A DNA stretch of 32,208 nt, taken from assembly GCA_019637975.1 (NCBI GenBank), contig JAHBUR010000004.1:1-32208 (forward strand), read 5' to 3'. The notes beneath the pieces are model-generated. The model was not told the DNA's origin. It worked only from the letters and a program-made list of their open reading frames with translations, and made no database searches. This document shows, one piece after another, positions 7,708-17,117 of this stretch. The stretch is from Bacteroidota bacterium (GTDB lineage Bacteria > Bacteroidota > Ignavibacteria > UBA10030 > UBA6906). Each line of letters starts with the position of its first letter. The stretch's first letter is position 1. Made by a program: the position numbers and the translations under genes.

Positions 7708-10648
7708 GTGTCACCTCCTTCGTCTCCTCACGGTCGTGCACAAGTGTCATATATCCCACCGAGGGTTTCACGCCGATTTCTTCCAACACGCGATAATAGC
7801 GGGGGTCCTTCATCTGTGCTGCAATTGTGCTCTTCGGATCGTTCATGTCTCCAAACATAATGGCTTTTGCAGGACACGATTGTGCGCACGCAGGTTGCAC
7901 GTCGCCATCCTTCACCGGACGGCCGTCGCGCTTCGCTTCGATTTTCGCAAGCTGAATCCGCTGAACGCAGAACGAACATTTCTCCATCACGCCGCGGTCA
8001 CGCACGGTCACGTCCGGATTCAGCACCATCCGCTGCATATCATCGCCGCGGTAGTAGTGGAACCAGTTGAAGCGGCGGATTTTGTACGGACAGTTGTTGG
8101 CGCAGTAGCGTGTTCCGACGCACCGGTTATAAATCTGTTGATTCAACCCTTCGTCGTTGTGCACTGTCGCAAGCACGGGGCAGACGGTTTCGCACGGCGC
8201 GTTGCCGCAATGCTGACACATCATCGGCTGGTGGGCAACGGAGAAGTTGCCGTCCGATTCATCGTAGTAGCGGTCAATGCGAATCCATGTCATTTCCCGG
8301 TTGCGACGGACTTCGTCTTTTCCCACAACCGGAATGTTGTTTTCCGCCTGACAACTCACGACACACGCCGAGCAGCCCGTACACGCCGTCAGGTCAATCG
8401 CCATTCCCCAATGATGCCCCGTGTACTTGTGATCGTCCGACCACATCGAAACGATCTCATGCTTGTCGAAACTTCCGGCGGAGGGATCCTTGGTGTATGC
8501 GGCGAGCGTTGTCTCCTGCACGATTGGCCGCCGTTCGGTGGTTGGCTTGCCTAACAGATCGGGATTGTAGAGAGAATCATACTCCTGCGTTGCAACCAAC
8601 TCGACACTCCGGCTGGTCGGCGCGAGTGTGACGTTGCGCCCCGCGTATTGCAGCGAGCCGTTCACGAAGGCGAGCAGCGGCGCGGCATTCACGCCGACAA
8701 GATGTCCCTTTTCAACCGTTGGTCGGGACTGCATCCACTTCGGACCGATATCGAAGAACCGGTCAGTTCCTTTGCGCCCATAGCCGAACGCAACGGCAAC
8801 TACACCCTCATGCTGGCCGGGCTGAATGTGCACCGGAAGTGCAATGCGTTTACCGTCATCGGTCGTGATGGTGACGATGTCCCCTTTTACAACACCGAGT
8901 CGCAGCGCAGCGCGTTGCGAAAGGGACGCGTAATTATCCCATACAATCTTCGTCACCGGGTCGGGCAATTCGTGCAGCCACGGATTGTGTGCGTGCCGGC
9001 CGTCGAGCATCGTGAGTGACGGCTGCAGAACGAGCATCATTGATCCCGTTTCGGTTGACGCCGGTTCGTTCAACGTGTCAGCAATTACAGATTGTTTGAA
9101 TGATGCTTTGACCGGCGGCGGATTGGCTTGCGCGACACCTGTCATCACAGCGTCGTTCCAGAACTTCTCGAACGTCGTTGCGCCGGTTGCACGCTTGAAG
9201 ATGGTAGCGTTCCATTCTTCACGAATCAATTCGTATGCTGTCTTCTTCTCACCCATCCACCGGGCCAATGATTCTGCAAGCGAACGCCCGTTCGAGAGGG
9301 ATTGCATGACAGGCTGCGTGACAGCGACAACGCCGGCAACAGGCTCCGCATCGTTCCAACCTTCAAGCGGATGCGGAAGCGGTAACGCAAACCGTGCCGC
9401 CGACGCGGTTTCATCAAGCCGGTCGGAAAGCGCGATCGTCAGCGGCAGAGTTGCCAACTTCTCCCCAAGCGAAGTTCCAACAGGAAGATCATACACCGGA
9501 TTACAGCCCGCGGTGATGAGGATGCCGACTTGGCCCGACTCAATCTCATCGAGCAATGAATTCAACTCTGCGTCATTTCCCTTCGCCTGCAATGACGGGC
9601 GTTCGACATCTAACGTGCTGCCGTAGTTGCCGAGCAGTTGGTTGATGACGTTTACCATCAATTGCGTGTGCGTATCATTTGCGCCGCATACCACGAGTGA
9701 TTCGCCGCGTGCGTTCCACAACTCCCCGGCAATTTCCTCGATCTGGTCAGCGAACGCAAGATTGGGTGCAGCTACAGAAGCGGGCGTGCCCGACTTCTTC
9801 AACAGATTCATCATCAAGAGCTTGACGGATGCCTGCATTTCACCGGGCGAGACGGCGATGCGTTTGTCCGCGTTACTGCCCGTGAGCGAGAGTGCCGATT
9901 CGATGTGGATATGACGGGAGAATTTCGGCGGCGTGCCTTCAAGCGAGCGGCCCTTCCTGTACGCAGCAGTGAACTCAACGGCCGAAATCCAGCTCCCCAG
10001 AAAATCCGCCGCAAAGCTGACGATCGTCTTCGCTTTATCGAAACGGTAATGCGGCAGAACGCGCACGCCGTGACTTAGCGCGTGTGCGTCGAGTATCGCC
10101 GAAGTTGAAATCGCATCGTACTGGATGTGCCTCGCATTGCCGTAGCGGGCGAGAAAGCGGTTGATGACCGCGAGCGTTGCGGGACTGTTGATCGTTCCGG
10201 TGAGAATGCGGATGCCGGATGGGGCATGACGCGCAAGCGCGTCCATCACTGCTGCGTCGAGTTCCTCCCACGTAATCTGCTTGCCTCCTGCGTGTGGTGC
10301 GCGCAAACGCTGCGAGTCGTACACTGTTAGAAGCGACGCCTGCCCGATAGCGCATAAGCCGCCGCGTGAAAGCGGGTGATCCGGGTTCCCTTCAAGTTTG
10401 ACCGGACGGCCGTCACGGTTCTTTGCCAAGACGCCGCATGCCGCGCTGCAACCATGACATGTTGTCGAGTACCAGTACGCGAGCCCGGGTGTCACTTCCT
10501 CCGGTTGTATCAGAAACGGAATCGCTTTCTCAAGCTTTCCTTCCTGACATCCGGCAAGGATTGCGCCGAACGAGAATCCCGCCAGCTTCAAAAACGACCG
10601 GCGGTCAAATCCCGTTGTCTCTTCTTCATGATGATGATCGTGACTCAT
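7700..10648 (-). CDS. actB: Alternative Complex III subunit ActB (molybdopterin-oxidoreductase-like/Fe-S fusion)
   Basis: This protein has 982 residues with the chosen start. The N-terminus is His/Glu-rich, followed by a twin-arginine signal [15 protein letters not shown] and a cysteine in ILAGC that fits a lipobox. The first two thirds resemble a molybdopterin oxidoreductase (domain B1), which in ACIII carries no molybdenum. The C-terminal third is a ferredoxin-type domain (B2) with four cysteine groups: [32 protein letters not shown] and CSFC...CAQSCP, giving the usual [4Fe-4S]/[3Fe-4S] set. The ATG at 10648 ([10 protein letters not shown]) matches the family's start better than the one at 10678, which has no ribosome site. 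It follows actA after 73 bases, the longest gap in the act part. Confidence 0.93.
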   Translation of the reverse strand: MSHDHHHEEETTGFDRRSFLKLAGFSFGAILAGCQEGKLEKAIPFLIQPEEVTPGLAYWYSTTCHGCSAACGVLAKNRDGRPVKLEGNPDHPLSRGGLCAIGQASLLTVYDSQRLRAPHAGGKQITWEELDAAVMDALARHAPSGIRILTGTINSPATLAVINRFLARYGNARHIQYDAISTSAILDAHALSHGVRVLPHYRFDKAKTIVSFAADFLGSWISAVEFTAAYRKGRSLEGTPPKFSRHIHIESALSLTGSNADKRIAVSPGEMQASVKLLMMNLLKKSGTPASVAAPNLAFADQIEEIAGELWNARGESLVVCGANDTHTQLMVNVINQLLGNYGSTLDVERPSLQAKGNDAELNSLLDEIESGQVGILITAGCNPVYDLPVGTSLGEKLATLPLTIALSDRLDETASAARFALPLPHPLEGWNDAEPVAGVVAVTQPVMQSLSNGRSLAESLARWMGEKKTAYELIREEWNATIFKRATGATTFEKFWNDAVMTGVAQANPPPVKASFKQSVIADTLNEPASTETGSMMLVLQPSLTMLDGRHAHNPWLHELPDPVTKIVWDNYASLSQRAALRLGVVKGDIVTITTDDGKRIALPVHIQPGQHEGVVAVAFGYGRKGTDRFFDIGPKWMQSRPTVEKGHLVGVNAAPLLAFVNGSLQYAGRNVTLAPTSRSVELVATQEYDSLYNPDLLGKPTTERRPIVQETTLAAYTKDPSAGSFDKHEIVSMWSDDHKYTGHHWGMAIDLTACTGCSACVVSCQAENNIPVVGKDEVRRNREMTWIRIDRYYDESDGNFSVAHQPMMCQHCGNAPCETVCPVLATVHNDEGLNQQIYNRCVGTRYCANNCPYKIRRFNWFHYYRGDDMQRMVLNPDVTVRDRGVMEKCSFCVQRIQLAKIEAKRDGRPVKDGDVQPACAQSCPAKAIMFGDMNDPKSTIAAQMKDPRYYRVLEEIGVKPSVGYMTLVHDREETKEVTHG

Positions 10649-10721
10649 GGTGCCTGCTGTTGTTCTCCAAGAATGCATTGCAAATCGTTTTCGGGGGATG
10701 AGGTCTGTCGATGCTCACCCT

Positions 10722-11375
10722 CTAATGATGACACGTCACACAATCAGTTGACGCCTTCACTTGCATCCCGTTGATGCCGTTGATATTTGCGTCACGGTGG
10801 CAATTCACACACCAGCCCATTGAGAGGTCGGAGACCTGGCGCACACGCTCCATCGTCTCGACGGCGCCGTGGCATTTCTGACACGAGACACCCGCATTGA
10901 CATGTGCGCTATGATTGAAATAGACGTACGCCGGAAGATTGTGAACTCTCACCCATTCAACCGGCGTTGCGCTTGCCGCCAAAGCGCTGTCGCGGCTCAT
11001 GTGTTCATACAATTTCTTCAATTCGGGCGAGACGACTTCACGCGGCTTGCGCTTTTCTTTGTCCGCCACATCACCTTCCGCCTTCACGTCAACCCATGGT
11101 GCGGTCACAAATTTGTGACAGTTCATGCATGTGTTGACCGGGGGAATGCCGGCATTCTTGCTTCGCTCGGCTCCGCCGTGACAGTGCATGCAGTCGATGC
11201 CCAACTCTCCGGCATGGAGCCGATGCGAGTAGGCAATAGGTTGCACAGGTTCGTAGCCCTGATGATTGTCCGGAAGCTTGATGTTATAGGTGAAGGAGGT
11301 CATAAAGACACTTCCGGCAAGCAACACAGCGACACCGAGAATTACTGTAAGAAGTCGACTCTTCAACCAGTTCAT
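10722..11375 (-). CDS. actA: Alternative Complex III subunit ActA, pentaheme cytochrome c
   Basis: This 217-residue protein has one N-terminal membrane segment (about 7-26) and five heme c motifs: CMHCH (62-66), CMNCH (83-87), CQKCH, CVNCH and CVTCH at the very C-terminus. Extra histidines (SHRLHAG, NHSAHVN) are likely axial ligands. Five hemes and this size fit ActA of Alternative Complex III. It sits in the periplasm and takes electrons from the ActB/ActC core. It starts 37 bases after the second narK-type gene, the point where the nitrate genes give way to the act genes; I see no clear terminator in between. Confidence 0.92.
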   Translation of the reverse strand: MNWLKSRLLTVILGVAVLLAGSVFMTSFTYNIKLPDNHQGYEPVQPIAYSHRLHAGELGIDCMHCHGGAERSKNAGIPPVNTCMNCHKFVTAPWVDVKAEGDVADKEKRKPREVVSPELKKLYEHMSRDSALAASATPVEWVRVHNLPAYVYFNHSAHVNAGVSCQKCHGAVETMERVRQVSDLSMGWCVNCHRDANINGINGMQVKASTDCVTCHH

Positions 11376-11412
11376 GGATCTATCCCGTTATGCGTACTGA
11401 ATACATCATCTG

Positions 11413-12762
11413 TCAGCTTGGCTTCTCGCATCCTTTGCGTGTGTAGTACCACCAGTTGATGGCGGTGGCGATCACATAGAATACCCCGACACCAACGAAG
11501 AACGGCACCGGTGTTCCGACGTTCGTGATCACGGCTCCGATCAATGTTGCAAACACAAACGGCCCGTATGCGGCAACTGCGGCGGTCCATCCGATCACGC
11601 CGGCGGCCTGCCGGGGTGAATGGGAAAAGATAATCGGATACTGCCGGAAGGTCGAGGCATTCCCGACCCCTGTCAGGAAGAACAACACTAACATCAGCAC
11701 AACAAACATCGGGAACTGATCGATCGAAGCCGGATGCAGCAGGCCCATCCCGATCATGATTGCAACACCGGCAATCAGGCCGATGCCGACGAGATGAGTG
11801 AGTATAGCGCCGCCATACTTGTCCGCCAACGGCCCGGCAGCTACCCGCGCCGCTGAGCCGACAAGCGGGCCGAGAAACGCATAGGTCAGCGCGTCCGGTG
11901 CGTCAGGGAATCCTCCGTACAGTGTCTTGATCAGAAGAGGAAACGCCGCGGAGAGTCCCGAGAACGATCCGAACGTCATGATGTACGTGATCGTACAAAA
12001 CCAGGTGTGCTTATTCTTGAAAATATCGAGCTGCTCTCTGAAGGTTGCTTTGATAGGCACACTCCGCAAATAGCGCCACGCCACCACGCCGACAATCAAG
12101 AGCAAGGGCACGTACCAGAATGCGGCGTTTTGCAGCCAGATTTCGCTTGATACTCCTCCTTTTGTCATTGTGCGCGATTCGCCCAGCAGCGACCCGAACA
12201 TTGCGAAGCCGATGATCCAGGGAGTCACAAATTGTGTCAGGCTGACGCCGAAATTGCCAATGCCGGCTTGAATGCCCAACGCCGTGCCTTGCAGGCGCTT
12301 CGGGAAGAAGATACTTGTGCTCGGCATGTAGGAAGAGAAGTCGCCGCCGCCGAATCCCGCCGTAAATGCAAGAACCATGAAAATCCAGAACGGCGTATCC
12401 GGGTTCATCACCGCAAGCCCGATGCCGATGCACGGAATGAGTTTGATGAGAGTTGCGACAGAAATCACATTGCGCGTACCGAAAATCGGGATGAGGAATG
12501 TGTGCACGATGCGCAGAGTTCCCCCGGCGAGACCGGGCATAGCCGCCAGCCAGAACAGCTGCATCGTATCGAACGTGAAGCCGACTTGCGGCAGCCGCAC
12601 AACAATCGCGCTCATCATGAACCATGTGGCAAACGACAGAACCAGGCTCACCGTCGTGATCGTGAGCGTACGCCAAGCAATCTTCTTCCCCGTCTCTTCC
12701 CAGAATCGTTCATCTTCCGGGAGCCAAGTGTCAAGATACGTCGTGTTGGATGCGGTTCTCAT
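11413..12762 (-). CDS. narK: Nitrate/nitrite transporter, NarK family (MFS), second copy
   Basis: This 449-residue major facilitator protein has about twelve membrane segments. It carries the glycine-rich nitrate signatures of the NarK/NasA group: GFGGGDFSSYMPS with GIQAGIGNFGVS in the first half and GNASTFRQYPIIF with AAAVAAYGPF-like text in the second. An arginine lies in the second membrane segment (GGTLRIVHTF) and another in the seventh-eighth region (GSAARVAAGPLADKYGG), matching the pair that binds nitrate in NarK. It overlaps the first transporter gene by 4 bases. Proton-nitrate symport or nitrate/nitrite exchange cannot be told apart by eye. Confidence 0.88.
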   Translation of the reverse strand: MRTASNTTYLDTWLPEDERFWEETGKKIAWRTLTITTVSLVLSFATWFMMSAIVVRLPQVGFTFDTMQLFWLAAMPGLAGGTLRIVHTFLIPIFGTRNVISVATLIKLIPCIGIGLAVMNPDTPFWIFMVLAFTAGFGGGDFSSYMPSTSIFFPKRLQGTALGIQAGIGNFGVSLTQFVTPWIIGFAMFGSLLGESRTMTKGGVSSEIWLQNAAFWYVPLLLIVGVVAWRYLRSVPIKATFREQLDIFKNKHTWFCTITYIMTFGSFSGLSAAFPLLIKTLYGGFPDAPDALTYAFLGPLVGSAARVAAGPLADKYGGAILTHLVGIGLIAGVAIMIGMGLLHPASIDQFPMFVVLMLVLFFLTGVGNASTFRQYPIIFSHSPRQAAGVIGWTAAVAAYGPFVFATLIGAVITNVGTPVPFFVGVGVFYVIATAINWWYYTRKGCEKPS

Positions 12763-14357
12763 TGCCGTTTCCCTGACGTTGAGGAGGTCACTTCAATTGG
12801 TACCGGAACAGGCTCTCCCGAAACGACTGGTCCCAAAGTCGTGTGATGTGTACTCTCCTCCTCGATGTGATGCGGATCGAGTTCCTCATCGAAAGCCCCC
12901 TTCGGCTCTTTCAGGAACACGAGACAGTACAGGAAGCTGAACGCCGCTCCGCCCGCAAGGATGTAGAAGAAGGTTGTCGCATCGACCAGAGAGTAGATAA
13001 CAAGATAGATCACGGCTCCCACGTTGCCGAACGCTCCCGCCATTCCCGCAATCTGGCCGGTCATCCTCTTATTGATGAGGGGAATGATGGCGAACGTCGC
13101 CCCCTCCGCGCCCTGCACAAACATCGAACACATAATGGTGATGGCAACCGCAATCCAGATCGGCCAGGCTGAGTCGATCATTCCCATTCCGAAGAACCCG
13201 AGCGCGATACCAAACATGTAGATGCTCATGACAAGCTTGCGGTTCTTCATAGTGTCCGACAACAACCCCCCCAGCGGGCGGGCGAAAAGATTGACAAACG
13301 CGAATGACGAGGCCACAATGCCTGCAAATTCCGGCCCGACGGAAAACGTGCTCTCGAAGAACGCCGGCAGCATCGAGACGACGGCCAATTCCGCCCCAAA
13401 GTTTGCGACGTACGTCGTGTTGAGTGCTGCGACGTTGTTGAAGGAATAGCGTTCCTCTTCCGGCACACCTTTCTTCAGGATCGGGAGGTTGATCTGGAGT
13501 GTCTTGATCACGTGTCCGATGTACACAACGATCAGCCCTGCGTAAATGATGTACAGGTATTCCGCCGGGATCAGGCTGTGCGTCTCACCGGACTCGTTGG
13601 TCAACTGAATGCGGGCGATACGCCACGCAAGCAGCCCGAGCGCCCCCACGAGAGGGAATGACCAAAGCAGATACTGGACAAGATCGCCGTACGACGTCAC
13701 GGTCATCGGCTGGGTCTTCTTCGTTCCGACGAACCTCGTTCCCTTCGGCGTGTCTCTCACGACAAAATAGTACACGAAGCCGTATACAAGAGACACGAGG
13801 CCGTTGACGAACAGTGCCCATCGCCACCCATTCTCTGTCTGTCCGAACCATCCCTCCATCACGGTCAAGGCAATCCACGGCAATGTCATTGCGGCCCATG
13901 CCGAACCGAAGTTCCCCCATCCGGCATAAAAGCCTTCCGCCCGCCCGATCATTTTCGGAGGAAACCATTGTGACACCATCCGGATGCCGATAACGAAACT
14001 TGCGCCGATCATGCCGAGCACGAGCCGGGCGACAAGAAGCTGAAGGAAGGAGTTGCCGAACGCGAAGATGAATGTCGGAATCGCCATCACCACAAGCAGC
14101 CCCGAAAACACGATGCGCGGCCCGTACTTGTCAATCAACGCCCCGACGATGATGCGGGCGGGGATCGTCAGCGCGACATTGCAAATGGCAAGGATCTTGA
14201 TGTGTTCAGGCGTCAACCAGTTGACTTCACGCAACATGGTGGTCGCCAGCGGCGCCATATTGAACCACACGTAGAACGAGATGAAGAAGGCAATCCAAGT
14301 ATAGTGCAGCACACGGATGCGCTCTTGCGAGAAGTCGATCAGTTCAGGCTTTTTCAT
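12759..14357 (-). CDS. narK: Nitrate/nitrite transporter, NarK family (MFS), first copy
   Basis: This 532-residue MFS protein has about twelve membrane segments and a hydrophilic tail of about 45 residues rich in Glu, His and Pro (EELDPHHIEEESTHH). Signature regions are GFYAGWGNFGSAWAAM in the first half and GAEGATFAIIPLINKR with AGMAGAFGNVGAV in the second. Conserved arginines are in PARIIVGALIDKYGPR and FARPLGGLLSD. It follows narI after 18 bases and overlaps the next narK by 4. Paired narK genes after narI are known from other denitrifiers, where one member favours uptake and the other exchange. Confidence 0.88.
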   Translation of the reverse strand: MKKPELIDFSQERIRVLHYTWIAFFISFYVWFNMAPLATTMLREVNWLTPEHIKILAICNVALTIPARIIVGALIDKYGPRIVFSGLLVVMAIPTFIFAFGNSFLQLLVARLVLGMIGASFVIGIRMVSQWFPPKMIGRAEGFYAGWGNFGSAWAAMTLPWIALTVMEGWFGQTENGWRWALFVNGLVSLVYGFVYYFVVRDTPKGTRFVGTKKTQPMTVTSYGDLVQYLLWSFPLVGALGLLAWRIARIQLTNESGETHSLIPAEYLYIIYAGLIVVYIGHVIKTLQINLPILKKGVPEEERYSFNNVAALNTTYVANFGAELAVVSMLPAFFESTFSVGPEFAGIVASSFAFVNLFARPLGGLLSDTMKNRKLVMSIYMFGIALGFFGMGMIDSAWPIWIAVAITIMCSMFVQGAEGATFAIIPLINKRMTGQIAGMAGAFGNVGAVIYLVIYSLVDATTFFYILAGGAAFSFLYCLVFLKEPKGAFDEELDPHHIEEESTHHTTLGPVVSGEPVPVPIEVTSSTSGKRQ

Positions 14358-14375
14358 AAATGATGATGAGTGGAA

Positions 14376-15077
14376 TTATGCCTTGTTGCGCAGCAATGCA
14401 TACCATCGGACGACTTGCGGCTTCCGCCAGAAGTAGGGGTTCGGTGCCACAAGAATGTGCACGAGCCTCGTGAAGGGAGCGAAGGCAATCATCAGCCACG
14501 CACTGACGATGTGCAGTTTCACCATCCACGGCATTGCCGTCACATAGGTGATGTCGGGACTCAACGTGACGAGCGACCACAAATAGGGTGCAGCCAGAGA
14601 GGCAAACCATGACGAGCCCCAGCTGTGAAAGATTGCCACGTAAATGCCGCTCAGGATCTGCACCACAAAACTCGCAAACACAACCCAATCTGCCCAGCTT
14701 GTCACTTTTTTGACTTTCGGGTCTGTTATACGACGGAAGATGAGCGCACCAAGCCCGATCAATGTCAACAGCGCCGCGATGAAGGCAGATGCTTCGAGGA
14801 TGTACAGACGGAGCGGAACACTGTTCCATGCCAGCACTTCGCGAGGGAACAGGAAAGCAATAAGATGCCCCAAGAGAACGGTGATAATGCCGAAGTGAAA
14901 CGGCACGAGCCCCCAGAAATGCTGTTTGTTCTCAAGAAATTGAGATGAGAGACTCGAGAATGTGAAGGCCTCGGTCCGGTAGCGGCGAATTGAGACGAGC
15001 AAAAAGAGAATCACCGCCACGTACGGAAAGACGATGAAGAAAATCTGATCGAGGAAAAAAGGGCCCGTGCTGATCAT
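14376..15077 (-). CDS. narI: Respiratory nitrate reductase gamma subunit NarI (cytochrome b)
   Basis: This 233-residue protein has five membrane segments. It is the diheme b subunit that oxidises quinol and passes electrons through NarH to NarG. Heme-ligand histidines are visible at H61 and H71 (ten apart, FHFG...LGHL) and in the C-terminal helix pair LHIV...RLVHIL (eighteen apart), the same spacings as E. coli NarI H56/H66 and H187/H205. The start overlaps the narJ stop as ATGA. Confidence 0.95.
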   Translation of the reverse strand: MISTGPFFLDQIFFIVFPYVAVILFLLVSIRRYRTEAFTFSSLSSQFLENKQHFWGLVPFHFGIITVLLGHLIAFLFPREVLAWNSVPLRLYILEASAFIAALLTLIGLGALIFRRITDPKVKKVTSWADWVVFASFVVQILSGIYVAIFHSWGSSWFASLAAPYLWSLVTLSPDITYVTAMPWMVKLHIVSAWLMIAFAPFTRLVHILVAPNPYFWRKPQVVRWYALLRNKA

Positions 15078-15616
15078 GACTCTACTCCTTCATGAGTTTG
15101 TATCATCATTGTGAGCATCAACTGCACACTCACAAGGACATGTTCGTAGGGGTTTTCCTGCCCGGCAAACCCTTCGAGCATCTTCGCCATCGCTTTGAGA
15201 ACGCGGGAGGGGATGAATTCTTCCGCTTCACTACGCTCCATTCTCCCCACTGCGTGAAGCACCGAGGTGAGATGATCGGGCAGTTCAGTAGACTCCTCAA
15301 CGCCGCACCTTCTGAGCACATTCCGCATCTGTACCAGAAACGCCCCGCGTTCGTACGTCTCGCCATAGAGATGCCAACCCACTTCGAGACTGCTGACGGG
15401 ATTGATATCGAACGTGCGTGTGTAGAGTTCCTCCATCTCTCCCTTGTTCAGTCCTTCGATTGCTTTCGAGAATGCATACAGTCTTCCCACCATCTCCTCC
15501 GCGTCGGAATGTGCCGCAATGAATTGCAGGGACTCCGCCACGCGGGATTTGTAGTCTTCGCCGGGATAGGAGAGGATGGTGGCGAGTCCGTCAAGTGCTT
15601 GCGCGTAGTGTGTCAT
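15074..15616 (-). CDS. narJ: Nitrate reductase assembly chaperone NarJ
   Basis: This 180-residue protein belongs to the TorD/NarJ chaperone family, which holds apo-NarG while its cofactors are inserted; it is not part of the final enzyme. It has the family's opening (ALDGLATILSYPGEDY) and the central stretch EELYTRTFDINPVSSLEVGW (about 61-80), which matches the NarJ signature YTRTFD...P..SL. It lies between narH and narI with overlaps of 1 and 4 bases, its standard position. Confidence 0.93.
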   Translation of the reverse strand: MTHYAQALDGLATILSYPGEDYKSRVAESLQFIAAHSDAEEMVGRLYAFSKAIEGLNKGEMEELYTRTFDINPVSSLEVGWHLYGETYERGAFLVQMRNVLRRCGVEESTELPDHLTSVLHAVGRMERSEAEEFIPSRVLKAMAKMLEGFAGQENPYEHVLVSVQLMLTMMIQTHEGVES

Positions 15617-17106
15617 CAGAGACCTCGCTTCGGTGGTTCCATGAATCCGAATCCGACTGCCGTTTTGTGCTCCGCCGGGTCACGCATCATCTCGATCGCC
15701 TCTTCACGATGCATCGGCGGAATGACAAACCTATCATCGAATGTACAGAGTGATGTAAGATTGTAGATGGCTTCGGCTTGTTCAATCGAGCAATCTGCTT
15801 CACGGAGCATCTTTTCGGCAGTCTCCATCGGAATGTCGCCGACGGTTTTTGCGCGGCGGTAGGTTCGCACAGCCTTTTGCTTCTTCAGCGCATAGACCAC
15901 TTTGCCCTGATGTCCCGCGCCGAACAGATTCGCCATAAACTGCAGCGGCACACGCGAATGCTCGATGTCGTGGAAGAATTCCTCTGAAACGCTGCTCACG
16001 GTGTCATCGCCGCGGTTGGCCATCACAGGCGACATGGGCGGAACGTAGTAGAGCATCGGCATTGTGCGGAACTCGATGTGCGGCGGCAATGCGAGCTTCC
16101 ATTCCTTCACAAATTTGTAAACGGGCGATGCCTGCGCCGATTCAATCACGGAATCGTGGATGCCGTTCGCCTGCGCCCCCGCAACCACTGCAGGGTCGTG
16201 CGGATTCAGGACGAGCGAACGGTGGCCGTCGATCAGTTGATCATCGGGGAGCTTTGCGACCTCCTCGATCCGATCAGCATCATACAACATCACACCGAGA
16301 TAGCGTATGCGCCCGACGCATGAGTGGAAGCACGCTGGCGCCTGTCCTGTTTCGAGCCGCGGATAACACAACACGCACTTCTCTGACTTGCCCGTTGACC
16401 AGTTGTAGAACGTTTTCTTGTACGGACACGCGGCGACACATGCGCGCCAACCGCGGCAACGTTTCTGGTCGATCAACACAATGCCGTCCTCGCCTCGCTT
16501 GTACAATGCGCCCGAAGGACACGCAGCAACACAGCTCGGGTTCAGGCAGTGGTTGCAGATACGGGGAAAGTAGAAGAAGACAAGCCGTTCGATGGCAAAC
16601 AACTGCTGCCGTTGATCTTCCGTCAAGCCCTTCAGATTCGGGTCGCTTTCCGCGTACACGGGCGAGCCGCCGAGATCATCATCCCAATTCGGGCCCGATT
16701 CAACATTGATATACTCTCCCGTCACCATCGAGATCGGGCGGGCGGTCGGCTGGTCGGAACCTTCCGGTGCGTTGAACAACTCGTCGTACTTATAGGTCCA
16801 TGGTTCGTAATAATCATCCATGCTCGGCATGGAGGGATTATGGAAGATGTTTGTGAGCGTCTTCGCCTTGCTGGTGGATTTGAGCTGCAGCTTGCCGTCT
16901 TTCAATTCCCAGCCGCCGCGATACTTGTCCTGATCCTCCCACTTTGTCGGGAACCCGGTGCCGGGCTTTGTCTCGACGTTGTTCCACCACATGTACTCCG
17001 TCCCCTTGCGGTCCGTCCAGATGTTTTTGCATGCAATGCTGCACGTGTGGCAGCCGATGCACTTGTCGAGATGAAACACCATCGAAATCTGTGAGCGTAC
17101 GTTCAT
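15616..17106 (-). CDS. narH: Respiratory nitrate reductase beta subunit NarH
   Basis: This 496-residue iron-sulfur subunit carries electrons from NarI to NarG. The first cysteine group is C16, C19, C22, C26, the same numbering as in E. coli NarH. Further groups are CNHCLNPSCVAACP and CRGWRACVAACP, where Trp replaces a cysteine as expected for the [3Fe-4S] cluster, then CVLC...CFHSCVGR. No signal peptide is present, so it faces the cytoplasm with NarG. It starts 11 bases after narG and overlaps narJ by one base. Confidence 0.96.
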   Translation of the reverse strand: MNVRSQISMVFHLDKCIGCHTCSIACKNIWTDRKGTEYMWWNNVETKPGTGFPTKWEDQDKYRGGWELKDGKLQLKSTSKAKTLTNIFHNPSMPSMDDYYEPWTYKYDELFNAPEGSDQPTARPISMVTGEYINVESGPNWDDDLGGSPVYAESDPNLKGLTEDQRQQLFAIERLVFFYFPRICNHCLNPSCVAACPSGALYKRGEDGIVLIDQKRCRGWRACVAACPYKKTFYNWSTGKSEKCVLCYPRLETGQAPACFHSCVGRIRYLGVMLYDADRIEEVAKLPDDQLIDGHRSLVLNPHDPAVVAGAQANGIHDSVIESAQASPVYKFVKEWKLALPPHIEFRTMPMLYYVPPMSPVMANRGDDTVSSVSEEFFHDIEHSRVPLQFMANLFGAGHQGKVVYALKKQKAVRTYRRAKTVGDIPMETAEKMLREADCSIEQAEAIYNLTSLCTFDDRFVIPPMHREEAIEMMRDPAEHKTAVGFGFMEPPKRGL

Positions 17107-17117
17107 TGTTTGATCTC

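Noticed and set aside
7577-8554. 325-residue open frame antisense to actB
   Set aside because: It is a shadow of the cysteine- and glycine-rich actB sequence; it has no recognisable motif or ribosome site.
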